The notes below the pieces were generated by a model, which was given only the letters and a program-made list of their open reading frames with translations, made no database searches and was not told the origin of the DNA. A stretch of DNA of 63,916 nucleotides from Roseivivax jejudonensis (GTDB lineage Bacteria > Pseudomonadota > Alphaproteobacteria > Rhodobacterales > Rhodobacteraceae), in the NCBI RefSeq assembly GCF_900172265.1, contig NZ_FWFK01000010.1, positions 1 through 63,916 on the forward strand, read 5' to 3'. This document shows positions 7,029-15,741 of the stretch, piece by piece; position 1 is the stretch's first letter, and every line of letters starts with the position of its first letter. A program made the position numbers and the translations under genes.

Positions 7029-8984
7029 TCAGTCCCCGGCGGCGCGGCCCTTGAGGGCGACGATGCCCTTGGGCCGGATCTGGATGAAGAGGATGATGAA
7101 GAGGATCATGTAGGTCTGTGCCGCGAGCGTGTTCGAGGGGTTGAACCATTCGATGCCCTTCTGCAGCCCGCCGATCAGCGTGGCCCCGGCCAGCGTGCCC
7201 CAGACGTTGCCGACGCCGCCGACGACGACGGTCATGAAGCTCTGGACGATGTAGTTGGCGCCCATTTCGGAGGTGACCTGCGCATACAGGCCGATGGCGA
7301 CGCCGGCGACGCCGGCGATGCCGGAGCCGAGGCCGAAGGTCAGCATGTTGATCCGGCCGGGATCGATCCCCATCGAGCCGGCCATGCCGGGGTTCTGGGT
7401 GACCGCACGCACCTCCAGCCCGAGGCGCGTGCGCTTGAGGATCAGCAGCAGCACGGCGAGAAACACCAGCGCCAGCGCGAAGATCGCGATGCGGATGTTG
7501 GAGATCGCCACCACGTCGTTCAGCACCCATGCGCCGTCGAGCCAGCCCGGCGCGGTCAGCGGGCGTGCCTGCGTGCCGAAGATGTTCTTGGCGAGCTGTT
7601 GCAGCGCGATCGAGATCCCGAAGGTGGCGAGCAGCGTCTCGAGCGGCCGGTGGTACAAATGGCGGATCACCAGCCGTTCGAGCGCGACGCCCGCGCCGAA
7701 GGCGACCGCGAAGGCCAGCGGCAGCGCGACGACGAGCGACAGCGTGTAGTTCGGCACGATCGTCTGCACCACGTAGGCGGTGTAGGCGCCGATCATGATG
7801 AATTCGCCGTGGGCCATGTTGATGACGCCCATGACGCCGAAGGTGATCGCGAGACCGATCGCGGCGAGGAAGTAGATCGAGGCGAGCGAGATCGCGTCGA
7901 GACCGAGATCGAGAACCTGGTGGCGGCCGACGCGCGCCTCGACCTCGGCCAGGGCCGCCGAGGCCGCGTCCGTCACCGCCGGGTCGGGTTCGTTGTAGAG
8001 TTCGTAGAAGACGTGGTCCGCGACTGCCACGGCGCGGTCCTCCGGCGTCACCAAGGGCGGCACCGTGCCGGCCTCGGCGAGCGCGGCATAGGCGCGGGTG
8101 CGGGCCGCGGGATCGGAGAGATCGGCGCGCGGGACGCCGCCCACCCGGCCGCCCGCCATCGCGCCGGCGAGGGCCTCGCGGATGCCGGCGTTGGTCACAG
8201 GCGGCGGCGCGAGGTCGGCTTCCACGAGCTGCGAGTAGGCGTCGGCCTCGGACAGGTCGGAGCCGATCTCGAGCACGCGGGCGACGTTGGCGTCCGCGGG
8301 CAGATTGACTGCGACGCCGCGTTCGGCGGAGAGGATCTGTGAGAGGCCGGCGCGGGTCTCGAGGTCGATTGCGTCGGAGAGCCGTTCGATCGCCGCGATG
8401 CGGGTCTCGGTGTCCGCGCCGAAGCGGGCGGTCAGGAGATTGGCGAGCCGGTCCTTGCGGGCGCGGAGGGCGGGATCGGGTTCGTCGGGGATCGATGCGC
8501 GCAACGGCTCGAGCTGATCGGCGGCCGGGCGCCGGGCGATCGCGTCGAGCGCGGCGACCCGTGCCGCGCGGTCGGGATCGGAGAGCTGGAACTGCACCAG
8601 CGCCCCCGCGATGACCCGCCGCACGCCGCCGTTCGGACGGATCTCTTCGATCGCGTCGGCCGCGGCGCGGCCCGCGGGCTCGTCGGTCGCGATGTCGGCG
8701 AGGGCGTAGCCGTCGCCGTCCTCGGTGCCGTAGTAGAACAGCCCGTCGCCGGTGTTGCGCACCACCTGCTTGTCCGACCACCGTTCGAGGAACCGCGCCA
8801 CGCCGGGCAGGCCCGAACCGGCGAGGTCCTCCATGAGCGGGCCGACGGTGCGCCGGCCCGGGTCGGCGACCTCGCCGGCGTGGGTCTGCAGGATGTCCTG
8901 CAGCGTGCCGCTCTGAGCGTCGGCGCGCGGCGCGGCGAGGCCCACGAGAGCGGAGATAATCAGGAGGATCAGCGCGCGGCACAT
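7029..8984 (-). CDS. urtB: Urea ABC transporter permease UrtB with N-terminal extracytoplasmic domain
   Basis: 651 aa. Residues 1-23 are a signal peptide ending ADAQ. Residues about 24-335 form a periplasmic, helix-rich, acidic domain of unassigned function, repeating short units rich in Ala, Arg and Asp. From about residue 345 it is a LivH-type permease: GVMGVINMAHGEFIMIGAY, RHLYHRPLETLLATFGISI, RAVTQNPGMAGSMGID and the final FIQIRPKGIVALKGR. Many proteobacterial UrtB proteins carry such an extension; plain LivH homologues are about 300 aa. It lies 82 bp downstream of urtA and 214 bp upstream of urtC. Confidence 0.93.
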   Translation of the reverse strand: MCRALILLIISALVGLAAPRADAQSGTLQDILQTHAGEVADPGRRTVGPLMEDLAGSGLPGVARFLERWSDKQVVRNTGDGLFYYGTEDGDGYALADIATDEPAGRAAADAIEEIRPNGGVRRVIAGALVQFQLSDPDRAARVAALDAIARRPAADQLEPLRASIPDEPDPALRARKDRLANLLTARFGADTETRIAAIERLSDAIDLETRAGLSQILSAERGVAVNLPADANVARVLEIGSDLSEADAYSQLVEADLAPPPVTNAGIREALAGAMAGGRVGGVPRADLSDPAARTRAYAALAEAGTVPPLVTPEDRAVAVADHVFYELYNEPDPAVTDAASAALAEVEARVGRHQVLDLGLDAISLASIYFLAAIGLAITFGVMGVINMAHGEFIMIGAYTAYVVQTIVPNYTLSLVVALPLAFAVAFGAGVALERLVIRHLYHRPLETLLATFGISIALQQLAKNIFGTQARPLTAPGWLDGAWVLNDVVAISNIRIAIFALALVFLAVLLLILKRTRLGLEVRAVTQNPGMAGSMGIDPGRINMLTFGLGSGIAGVAGVAIGLYAQVTSEMGANYIVQSFMTVVVGGVGNVWGTLAGATLIGGLQKGIEWFNPSNTLAAQTYMILFIILFIQIRPKGIVALKGRAAGD

Positions 8985-9066
8985 GGCAAACCCGTTCGGT
9001 CTGGACGTGACGATGCGGACGGGCGCGGGAGGAGAAGGCCGCGCCCGTCCGCGAGATGCGTCCGGA

Positions 9067-10353
9067 TCAGTAGTTGGACTCGATCTGGACGCAGGTCTCG
9101 GTCTCGGTGTTGTACATGCCGCAGCCGAGCTCCTGCCAATCCGAGACCAGCACCGCCGAGTCCGGCAGGTAGTCGGTCCAGGCGTCGCCGGGCACTTCCT
9201 CGGTCTGGCTGATGATGTCGAACTGGCCGTCGGCGCGGATCTCGCCGATCAGCACCGGCTTGGACAGGTGGTGGTTGGCGTTCATCACCGCGGTGCCGCC
9301 GGTCAGGTTCGGAAACTCCTGTCCGTACATGGCATCGCGCACGGCGTCGACATCGGTGGTGCCCGCCGCCTCGACCGCGTTCGCCCACATGTTGAAGCCG
9401 ATGTAGTGCGCCTCCATCGGGTCGTTCGTCACCCGGCTCTCGTCACCGATGAATTCGTGCCAGGTGGCGATGAACTCGGCGTTCTCGGGCGTGTCGGCGG
9501 ACATGAAGTAGTTCCACGCCGCGAGGTGCCCTTCGAGGTTCGCGGTGTCGAAGCCGGACAGCTCTTCCTCGCCCACGGAGAAGGCGACGACGGGGATGTC
9601 CGCGGCGTCGATGCCCGAGGCGGCGAGCTCCTTGTAGAAGCCGACATTCGCGTCGCCGTTGATGGTCGAGACCACGCCGACGAGGCTGCCGTCCGCGGCG
9701 AGTTCCTGCACGTCGGCGACGATCGTCGACCAGTCGGAATGCCCGAAGGGCGTGTAGTTGACGAAGATGTCCTCCTCGGCGATGCCGTTGTCCTTCAGGT
9801 ATTGCTCGAGGATGTTGTTCGTGGTGCGCGGATAGACGTAGTCGGTCCCGAGCAGCGCGAATTTCTCGATGCCGAGCTCCTCGAGGTAGTAGTCGACGGC
9901 CGGGATCGCCTGCTGGTTGGGCGCCGCCCCGGTGTAGAAGACGTTCTTGGAGCTTTCCTCGCCCTCGTACTGCACCGGGTAGAACAGCAGGCCGTTCAGT
10001 TCCTCGATGACCGGCAGGACGGACTTGCGCGACACGCTGGTCCAGTTGCCGAAGATCACGTCGACCTCGTGCACGGTCAGCAGTTCGCGCGCCTTTTCGG
10101 CGAAGAGCGGCCAGTCGGATGCCGGGTCGACGACGACCGCCTCGATATCGCAGCCAAGAAGGCCGCCGGCCTCGTTCTGCTGTTCCACCAGCATCAGGAC
10201 CGTGTCCTTCAGCGTCGTCTCCGAAATCGCCATCGTGCCCGACAGCGAATGCAGGACGCCGACCTTGATCGGGCAGGCGGTCTCCTGGGCGAGCGCGGGC
10301 GCGGCGCCGGCGATGAGCGCGACAGCAGCGGTCAGAGTGAGTCTCGTCGTCAT
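9067..10353 (-). CDS. urtA: Urea ABC transporter substrate-binding protein UrtA
   Basis: 428 aa periplasmic binding protein. Signal peptide at residues 1-22 (cleavage after PALAQ). Family landmarks: IKVGVLHSLSGTMAISETTL directly after the signal peptide, VDVIFGNWTSVSRKSVLPV, LLFYPVQYEGEE and YPRTTNNILEQYL. The C-terminal part has two Cys (LGCGMYNTETETC) that may pair. The ATG at 10351-10353 follows GGGGAA as ribosome site. First gene of urtABCDE; urea imported here would feed a urease or urea amidolyase, neither of which is in the window. Nitrogen control by NtrC is usual for urt operons, but I see no convincing NtrC box. Confidence 0.96.
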   Translation of the reverse strand: MTTRLTLTAAVALIAGAAPALAQETACPIKVGVLHSLSGTMAISETTLKDTVLMLVEQQNEAGGLLGCDIEAVVVDPASDWPLFAEKARELLTVHEVDVIFGNWTSVSRKSVLPVIEELNGLLFYPVQYEGEESSKNVFYTGAAPNQQAIPAVDYYLEELGIEKFALLGTDYVYPRTTNNILEQYLKDNGIAEEDIFVNYTPFGHSDWSTIVADVQELAADGSLVGVVSTINGDANVGFYKELAASGIDAADIPVVAFSVGEEELSGFDTANLEGHLAAWNYFMSADTPENAEFIATWHEFIGDESRVTNDPMEAHYIGFNMWANAVEAAGTTDVDAVRDAMYGQEFPNLTGGTAVMNANHHLSKPVLIGEIRADGQFDIISQTEEVPGDAWTDYLPDSAVLVSDWQELGCGMYNTETETCVQIESNY

Positions 10354-10812
10354 GGTAATTCCCCGTTGGGCGACACGCCGCTCCCGTCCGGTGGCGGGAG
10401 GATCCCGACCGGCAGCGCCGGGGCGCGTGGCACAGACTGTTGTCTCTGGTGCCGCCCGCGACACGATCCGGCGTCCTGCCTTCATGTCCGGCGGCGGTTC
10501 CCCGTGCCTCGAAAGGCACCTCATCTGCGTATCGGCGCCGGCAGTGTGGCTCACGCGAAAGGGGAGCGCACGGACGCGGCAACCCGCAAAAGCCGAAATT
10601 TCAGGCAGTGCGACGCCGGGTTTGCGAATTTATCGGGCAGATGCTGCGCGCGTTGCACCGCTTGGCGCCAAGCACCGCGGGACATTATGATGAATCATGG
10701 CCAATCGCTGGGCATTTGACCGTCGCGCGCCGCTGCAAGCCGGCGCCCCGGCGCGAAGGACGTTGCAGATCAGTCTGTTCCGGTCTTTTCTGACCGAAAC
10801 GGGGGCAGTGGA
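10354..10812. other. Divergent intergenic region between urtA and the ATP-grasp operon
   Basis: 459 bp without a gene. It holds a perfect 14-bp palindrome GCTTGGCGCCAAGC at 10660-10673 (operator-like), a small hairpin GTGCCT-CGAA-AGGCAC at 10504-10519, and a candidate promoter at 10763-10791. A TGGCAC at 10429-10434 suggests a sigma-54 site, but the downstream GC is not at the right distance. Promoters of both operons must lie here. Confidence 0.55.
10763..10791 (+). promoter_or_regulatory. Candidate promoter of the ATP-grasp/Anbu operon
   Basis: TTGCAG (10763-10768), 17 bp, TTTTCT (10786-10791). The -35 is identical to those in front of efp, tRNA-Glu and the presumed rRNA operon in this window; the -10 is poor. 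The start site would lie only about 15 nt ahead of the ATG at 10813. Confidence 0.33.
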
Positions 10813-12237
10813 ATGACGCAGGCGGATCCGACCTATTTCAACGAGATGCTGAACGGCTCGGATGTCCGGGCGGCGTACGAGAGCCTCGAGCGATGGCAGG
10901 CGGCCATGCCCGCGGATCTCAGATCGCTGAAACAGCACGAGGCCGAACAACTGTTCCGGAGGGTCGGAATCACCTTCGCGGTGTATGGCGAGGGCGGGGA
11001 TCCCGAGCGGCTCATTCCCTTCGACATGTTCCCACGCGTCTTTACCGCGGAGGAATGGCGCAAGCTCGACCGCGGGATCCGCCAGCGCGCAGCGGCGCTC
11101 AACGCGTTCCTCGCCGACGTCTACGACCGCGGCGAGATCCTTCGCGCGGGCCGCATTCCCGAACACCTCGTCACCCATAACGAGGCTTTCGAGAAGGCGG
11201 TCGTCGGCATGCGTCCGTCGCGCAACGTCTGGAGCCACATCGTCGGCATCGACCTCGTGCGGACCGGCCGCGACCAGTTCTACGTCCTCGAGGACAATTG
11301 CCGCACCCCCTCCGGTGTGAGCTACATGCTGCAGAACCGCGAGATCATGATGCGGATGTTCCCGCAGCTTTTCCTCGAGAACCGGATCGCCCCGGTCGAC
11401 GGCTACGCCGCGGCGCTCAAGCGCACGCTCGTCTCGGTCGCGCCGCCGAAATGCGACGGCACGCCCAACGTCGTCATCCTGACCCCGGGACAGTTCAACT
11501 CGGCCTATTACGAACACTCGTTTCTCGCCGATCTGATGGGCGTCGAGCTTGTCGAGGGGCAGGATCTGTTCGTGGATGGCGATTTCGTGTGGATGAAGAC
11601 CACCGAGGGGCCGCAGAAGGTCGACGTGATCTATCGCCGGATCGACGATGCCTTCCTCGATCCGCTGTGTTTCCGGTCCGACTCGATGCTGGGCGTGCCG
11701 GGCCTGATGAACGTCTACCGGTCGGGCGGAGTGTCGATCTGTTCGGCCCCCGGCGCGGGCGTGGCCGACGACAAAGCGATCTACACCTTCGTGCCGGAGA
11801 TGGTGCGCTTCTACCTCGGCGAGGCCCCGGTCCTCGAGAACGTGCCGACATGGCAATGCGCCAAGCCCGACCAGTGCAAGTACGTGATCGAGAACCTCGC
11901 GGAACTGGTGGTCAAGGAAGTGCACGGCTCGGGCGGCTACGGAATGCTGGTTGGGCCGAAGGCGGACAAGAGCCAGCTCGAGGCGTTCCGCGCCAAGATC
12001 GAGGCGCGCCCCGAGAACTACATCGCCCAGCCCACGCTCGCCCTGTCTACGGTGCCGACCTTCGTCGACGAGGGCGTGGCGCCGCGCCACGTGGATCTGC
12101 GGCCATACTGTCTCGTCGGCGAAAAGATCGAGCTCGTGCCCGGCGGACTGACCCGCGTCGCGCTGAACGAGGGGTCGCTCGTCGTGAACTCCAGCCAGGG
12201 CGGCGGGGTCAAGGATACGTGGGTTCTGGCGGAGTGA
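10813..12237 (+). CDS. Circularly permuted ATP-grasp protein
   Basis: 474 aa. Belongs to the CP_ATPgrasp family (formerly DUF404/DUF407), whose ATP-grasp domain has swapped halves. Landmarks: LVTHNEAFEKAVVGMRP, FYVLEDNCRTPSGVSYML, the nucleotide-contacting VVILTPGQFNSAYYEHSFLA, VDVIYRRIDDAFLDPL, and the glycine-rich loop VKEVHGSGGYGMLVGPKA. Such proteins are predicted to ligate amino acids or peptides with ATP, but no substrate is established. It heads a four-gene operon with an alpha-E protein, a transglutaminase and Anbu. Start ATG at 10813, with GGGGGCAG 5 nt upstream. Confidence 0.9.
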   Translation: MTQADPTYFNEMLNGSDVRAAYESLERWQAAMPADLRSLKQHEAEQLFRRVGITFAVYGEGGDPERLIPFDMFPRVFTAEEWRKLDRGIRQRAAALNAFLADVYDRGEILRAGRIPEHLVTHNEAFEKAVVGMRPSRNVWSHIVGIDLVRTGRDQFYVLEDNCRTPSGVSYMLQNREIMMRMFPQLFLENRIAPVDGYAAALKRTLVSVAPPKCDGTPNVVILTPGQFNSAYYEHSFLADLMGVELVEGQDLFVDGDFVWMKTTEGPQKVDVIYRRIDDAFLDPLCFRSDSMLGVPGLMNVYRSGGVSICSAPGAGVADDKAIYTFVPEMVRFYLGEAPVLENVPTWQCAKPDQCKYVIENLAELVVKEVHGSGGYGMLVGPKADKSQLEAFRAKIEARPENYIAQPTLALSTVPTFVDEGVAPRHVDLRPYCLVGEKIELVPGGLTRVALNEGSLVVNSSQGGGVKDTWVLAE

Positions 12238-12244
12238 CGACGAC

Positions 12245-13198
12245 ATGCTGAGCCGGACGGCCTCTCATCTCTACTGGATGGCCCGCTACATCGAGCGGGC
12301 CGAGACGACCGCGCGACTGATGCAGGTCGGCGCGCGCAACGCGCTCCTGCCGGATATCGGTGGCGGCTACCGCAACGACTGGGAGGCGATCCTGCAGGCG
12401 TCCGGTTCGCTGGAGCCATTCCGCGAGAAATACGGCGAGACCAAGCAGCGCAACCTCGAGACGTTCCTGTTCTTCGACGAGGAGAACCCGGCGTCGGTGC
12501 GCTCCTGTCTCGCGCGGGCGCGCGAGAACGCGCGCGTCGTGCGCACGGCGCTGACCTCGCAGACCTGGGACGCGATGAACTCCACGTTCCAGGAGCTGAA
12601 CCAGCTTCACCGGACGGAACGGTCCAAGCTGTCGCTGACCGACCTTGCCGAATGGACATCGAACGCCTGCGCCCTCGCGCGGGGCTCCATCGAGGCGACG
12701 CAGTTGCGCAACGACGGCTTCCACTTCATGGGGCTGGGCTTCACGCTCGAACGGGCGGACAACACCGCCCGGCTGCTCGACGTGAAATACTACGTGCTGC
12801 TGCCCTCGCTGACCTATGTCGGCTCGGGTCTCGACCAGACGCAATGGGTCACGCTGCTGCGCTCGATGTCGGCGCACCGGGCGTTTCAATGGACCTATCG
12901 GGGCGAGATCACTGCCGCCCGCATCGCGCATTTTCTCATTCTGAACAGGCAGTTCCCGCGGTCACTTCTGACCGCGGTGCAGGGCACGTGCGACAATCTC
13001 GATCATCTCGCCCGCGGCTACCAGAACCCGAGCGAGGCGCAGTCCGCCGCCCGCCGGATCCTCGCCGAATTGGCCGAGGCGCGCGTCGAGGACATTTTCG
13101 ACGAGGGGCTGCACGAATTCCTCACCCGGTTCATGCGTCAGAACGCGGGGATCGCCGGGATCGTGCAGGACACCTACCTGACCGGAGAGCCGGCATGA
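12245..13198 (+). CDS. Alpha-E domain protein
   Basis: 317 aa. Opens with MLSRTASHLYWMARYIERAE, the hallmark of the all-helical alpha-E family (formerly DUF403). Other family stretches: GFHFMGLGFTLERADNTARL and LDVKYYVLLPS; it is rich in helices with Arg/Glu pairs and has no signal peptide. In other genomes it is nearly always next to, or fused with, the ATP-grasp protein, and it is thought to bind the substrate or product of that enzyme; its activity is unknown. It starts 7 bp after the ATP-grasp stop and overlaps the transglutaminase gene by 4 bp. Confidence 0.9.
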   Translation: MLSRTASHLYWMARYIERAETTARLMQVGARNALLPDIGGGYRNDWEAILQASGSLEPFREKYGETKQRNLETFLFFDEENPASVRSCLARARENARVVRTALTSQTWDAMNSTFQELNQLHRTERSKLSLTDLAEWTSNACALARGSIEATQLRNDGFHFMGLGFTLERADNTARLLDVKYYVLLPSLTYVGSGLDQTQWVTLLRSMSAHRAFQWTYRGEITAARIAHFLILNRQFPRSLLTAVQGTCDNLDHLARGYQNPSEAQSAARRILAELAEARVEDIFDEGLHEFLTRFMRQNAGIAGIVQDTYLTGEPA

Positions 13199-14034
13199 AG
13201 CTCCGCATCCGCCATGTCTCCACCTTCGCATTCGACGCGCCGGTCAAACGGCTCGTCCAGTCGCACCGGCTCAGCCCGACGGACACGGCGAGCCAGCGCA
13301 TTATGGCGTGGAACGTCGATACCGGTCCGGCCTCGATCGGGGCGGCCTTTCGCGACGGTGCGGGCGACTGGACGCAGACAGTGAGCCTGCGCGGTCCGCT
13401 CGAGACCTTCACGGTGACGGTCGAGGGCGAAGTGGAGACGCAGGACCAGTCGGGCGTGCTGCGCGGTCATCGCGAGCACGTGCCGCCCTCGGCATACCTC
13501 ACCAGCACCCGCCGAACCGCGCTGACCGCCGAACTTCGCGGTCTCGCCGCGGAGGCGTCGGAGGGCACCGCGCCAGGCCGGTCGCTCGATCGGGCGCATG
13601 CGCTCTGCCGGGCGGTGCACGACGCGGTGGCCTACGTTCCCGGCAGCACCGAGGCCGCCACCACCGCATCCGAGGCGCTGGAGGGCGGGCGCGGGGTCTG
13701 CCAGGATCACGCGCAGGTTCTGATCGCGCTGGCCCATGCCTGCGAGATTCCGGCGCGCTACGTCGCCGGATACCTGATGAGCACCGAGGACAGCGTGGGC
13801 GCCGAGGCCAGCCACGCCTGGGCGGAGCTTCATGTCGACGGGCTCGGCTGGGTCGGATTCGACGCGGCCAATGCGTGCTGCCCCGATGCGCGCTACGTGC
13901 GGCTCTGCTCGGGATACGATGCCGCGGACGGCGCGCCCATTCGCGGCGTGATCGACGGCGCCGCCGAAGAGTCTCTCGACGTGTCGGTGGCGGTCCTGCG
14001 CGACGGTCAATCCCAAAGCCAGAGCCAGGGCTGA
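13195..14034 (+). CDS. Transglutaminase-family protein
   Basis: 279 aa. N-terminal beta domain (residues about 1-110, MKLRIRHVSTFAFDAPVKRL) then a transglutaminase-like papain-fold core with a complete triad: Cys in GGRGVCQDHAQVLIAL, His in EASHAWAELHV and Asp in GWVGFDAANA. The family includes peptidases and amidases that act on peptides or isopeptides. Translationally coupled (ATGA) to the alpha-E gene. In this operon it may cleave or transfer a peptide tag built by the ATP-grasp enzyme; this is inference. The C-terminus ends in a short Gln-Ser repeat. Confidence 0.9.
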   Translation: MKLRIRHVSTFAFDAPVKRLVQSHRLSPTDTASQRIMAWNVDTGPASIGAAFRDGAGDWTQTVSLRGPLETFTVTVEGEVETQDQSGVLRGHREHVPPSAYLTSTRRTALTAELRGLAAEASEGTAPGRSLDRAHALCRAVHDAVAYVPGSTEAATTASEALEGGRGVCQDHAQVLIALAHACEIPARYVAGYLMSTEDSVGAEASHAWAELHVDGLGWVGFDAANACCPDARYVRLCSGYDAADGAPIRGVIDGAAEESLDVSVAVLRDGQSQSQSQG

Positions 14035-14171
14035 CGGCCGGGGCCGTGTCCGCTGTGGCGTGACGCGGTGCTTCGGCGGCCGCGTGCACGCGCCCGATTG
14101 CCGAACGCCGCGAGAGAGCCTAGCTGTGGTCGGGCGTGGGCGAGCGCCCGCCAGTCTTGGGAAGGATCGAC

Positions 14172-14900
14172 ATGACCTATTGCGTGGGCCTGCTGCTCAA
14201 GGCGGGCATCGTGCTTCTGTCCGACACGCGCACCAATGCCGGGCTCGACAACATCGCGACCTTCCGCAAGATGTTCACCTTCGTCGCCCCGGGCGAACGG
14301 GTGATCGCGATCATGACCGCGGGGTCGCTGTCGGTGACGCAGACGACGTTGGCGCGGCTGTCGGACGCCGTCGAGAACCCGGAGAGCGACGAGCACAGTT
14401 CCATCCTCAAGGCGCCATCGATGCTGAAGGTCGCCGAGATGATCGGCGCAACCCTGTCGGAGGTCCGCGCGGAAATTTCGGACAAGATGGACCGCATGAA
14501 GCAGTCCGCATCGGCCTCGCTGATCGTGGCGGGGCAGCGCAAGGGCGGACCGATGCGGATGTTCCTCGTCTATCCCGAGGGCAACTTCATCGAGGCGACC
14601 GAGGACACGCCCTACCTGCAGATCGGCGAGCACAAGTACGGCAAGCCGATCCTCGACCGGGTCATCACGCCGGAGACCTCGCTCGTCGATGCCGAAAAGG
14701 CGGTGCTCCTGTCGATGGATTCGACCCTTCGCTCCAACCTGTCGGTCGGGATGCCGCTCGACCTCGCGGTGATCGAGGCCGGCGGCCTCGAGATCGCCAA
14801 GTCGCGTCGGATCGAGGCCGAGGACGAAGGCTTTTCGCGCATGAGCCGCGCGTGGTCGGACGCGCTGCGCGACGCGTTCCAGCGCATCGACCCGGCCTGA
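14172..14900 (+). CDS. Proteasome-type protease Anbu
   Basis: 242 aa. Anbu is a bacterial relative of the 20S proteasome beta subunit and of HslV that forms ring or helical assemblies. The N-terminal MTYCVGLLLKAG places a Thr at position 2 as the presumed nucleophile after Met removal; VLLSDTRTNAGLDNIATFRK supplies the Asp and Lys of the active site. The rest keeps the family layout with SASLIVAGQRKGG in the middle and LDLAVIEAGGL near the end. It follows the transglutaminase gene by 137 bp, has GGAAGGA as ribosome site, and ends 13 bp before the convergent RibD-like gene. Confidence 0.92.
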   Translation: MTYCVGLLLKAGIVLLSDTRTNAGLDNIATFRKMFTFVAPGERVIAIMTAGSLSVTQTTLARLSDAVENPESDEHSSILKAPSMLKVAEMIGATLSEVRAEISDKMDRMKQSASASLIVAGQRKGGPMRMFLVYPEGNFIEATEDTPYLQIGEHKYGKPILDRVITPETSLVDAEKAVLLSMDSTLRSNLSVGMPLDLAVIEAGGLEIAKSRRIEAEDEGFSRMSRAWSDALRDAFQRIDPA

Positions 14901-14913
14901 GGCCGCGGTCGCA

Positions 14914-15741
14914 TCAGACTTGAGAGGCGCGCGCCTCCGGGACGTGCACGGGCTGCGTCGCGATCATCGCCGCCTCGGTCAGGCCGCAGTCGAACACGAC
15001 GTCGGACCCGAGCGGAAAGACCCGTGTGTCCGGGCGGATCGCGTCGGACAGTCGCTCGGTCGGACTCGGCATTGTCAGGCCCTGCGGCCCGCCACCGATC
15101 AGCAGCGGCGCGATCGCGACCTGGAGGCGCGTCAGCAATCCCGCCTCGAGGAAGCGGGAGATGGTGATGCCGCCGCCTTCGACCAGCAGCGAGGACAGCC
15201 CCGCGTCGTTCAATGCGGAGACGATCTCGACCGGGTCGAGCCCGGTGTCGCGCGCCTTGAGGCGGATTACTTCCACGCCGTCGGGGCGCGGGCGGTCGAC
15301 CGCCTGCACAACGATGCTGCGCGCGCCGTCGCGCTTGAGCACCGGCGCATCGTCCGGCAGCCGGCCCTTGGGGTCGATCACGACGCGCGTCGGGTGGCGT
15401 CCGTTGCATAGCCGGACCGTCAGGCGCGGGGTGTCGTGCAGCGCGGTGCGCACGCCGATCACCACGCCGTCGACCAGTGCGCGCATTCGGTGAAGGTGCG
15501 CCAGGCCGTCAGGGCCCGAAACGTCGCGCGCGTCGCCAGTGACCGTGGCCACCCGGCCGTCCAGCGATTGTCCGATCTGCGCGACCGTCATCGGGCCCAC
15601 GTCGCGACGCGCGAGCGGGCCGTAGAGATCGAGCGCGGCGCGTTCGCCCGCGCTCCATCGGCCGCAGCAGGTGCAGGCGGCGCCGTGGCGCACAGCCAGC
15701 AGCCGTTCCCAGACCCGTGGGGTGACGTCAACGCAGTGCAT
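14914..15741 (-). CDS. RibD C-terminal-type reductase
   Basis: 275 aa. Residues about 50-260 are the dihydrofolate-reductase-fold domain found at the C-terminus of RibD, which reduces ribosylaminopyrimidines with NADPH: IGQSLDGRVAT, RMRALVDGVVIGVRTALHD, LLVEGGGITISRFLEAGLL, IAPLLIGGG. The deaminase half of RibD is missing; instead there is a 48-residue leader with a CTCC cluster. It is the last gene of a tight five-gene operon headed by GTP cyclohydrolase II, so the substrate is probably a GTP-derived pyrimidine or pteridine. It overlaps the methyltransferase gene by 14 bp. A riboflavin role is possible but the missing deaminase argues for another product. Confidence 0.85.
   Translation of the reverse strand: MHCVDVTPRVWERLLAVRHGAACTCCGRWSAGERAALDLYGPLARRDVGPMTVAQIGQSLDGRVATVTGDARDVSGPDGLAHLHRMRALVDGVVIGVRTALHDTPRLTVRLCNGRHPTRVVIDPKGRLPDDAPVLKRDGARSIVVQAVDRPRPDGVEVIRLKARDTGLDPVEIVSALNDAGLSSLLVEGGGITISRFLEAGLLTRLQVAIAPLLIGGGPQGLTMPSPTERLSDAIRPDTRVFPLGSDVVFDCGLTEAAMIATQPVHVPEARASQV

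Noticed and set aside
10429-10443. Possible sigma-54 promoter (TGGCAC then TTG)
   Set aside because: The downstream GC of the -12 element is not at the required spacing, and the orientation points away from urtA.
10651-10680. Possible NtrC box around GCACC
   Set aside because: The second half-site does not match; only the inner GCTTGGCGCCAAGC palindrome is sound.
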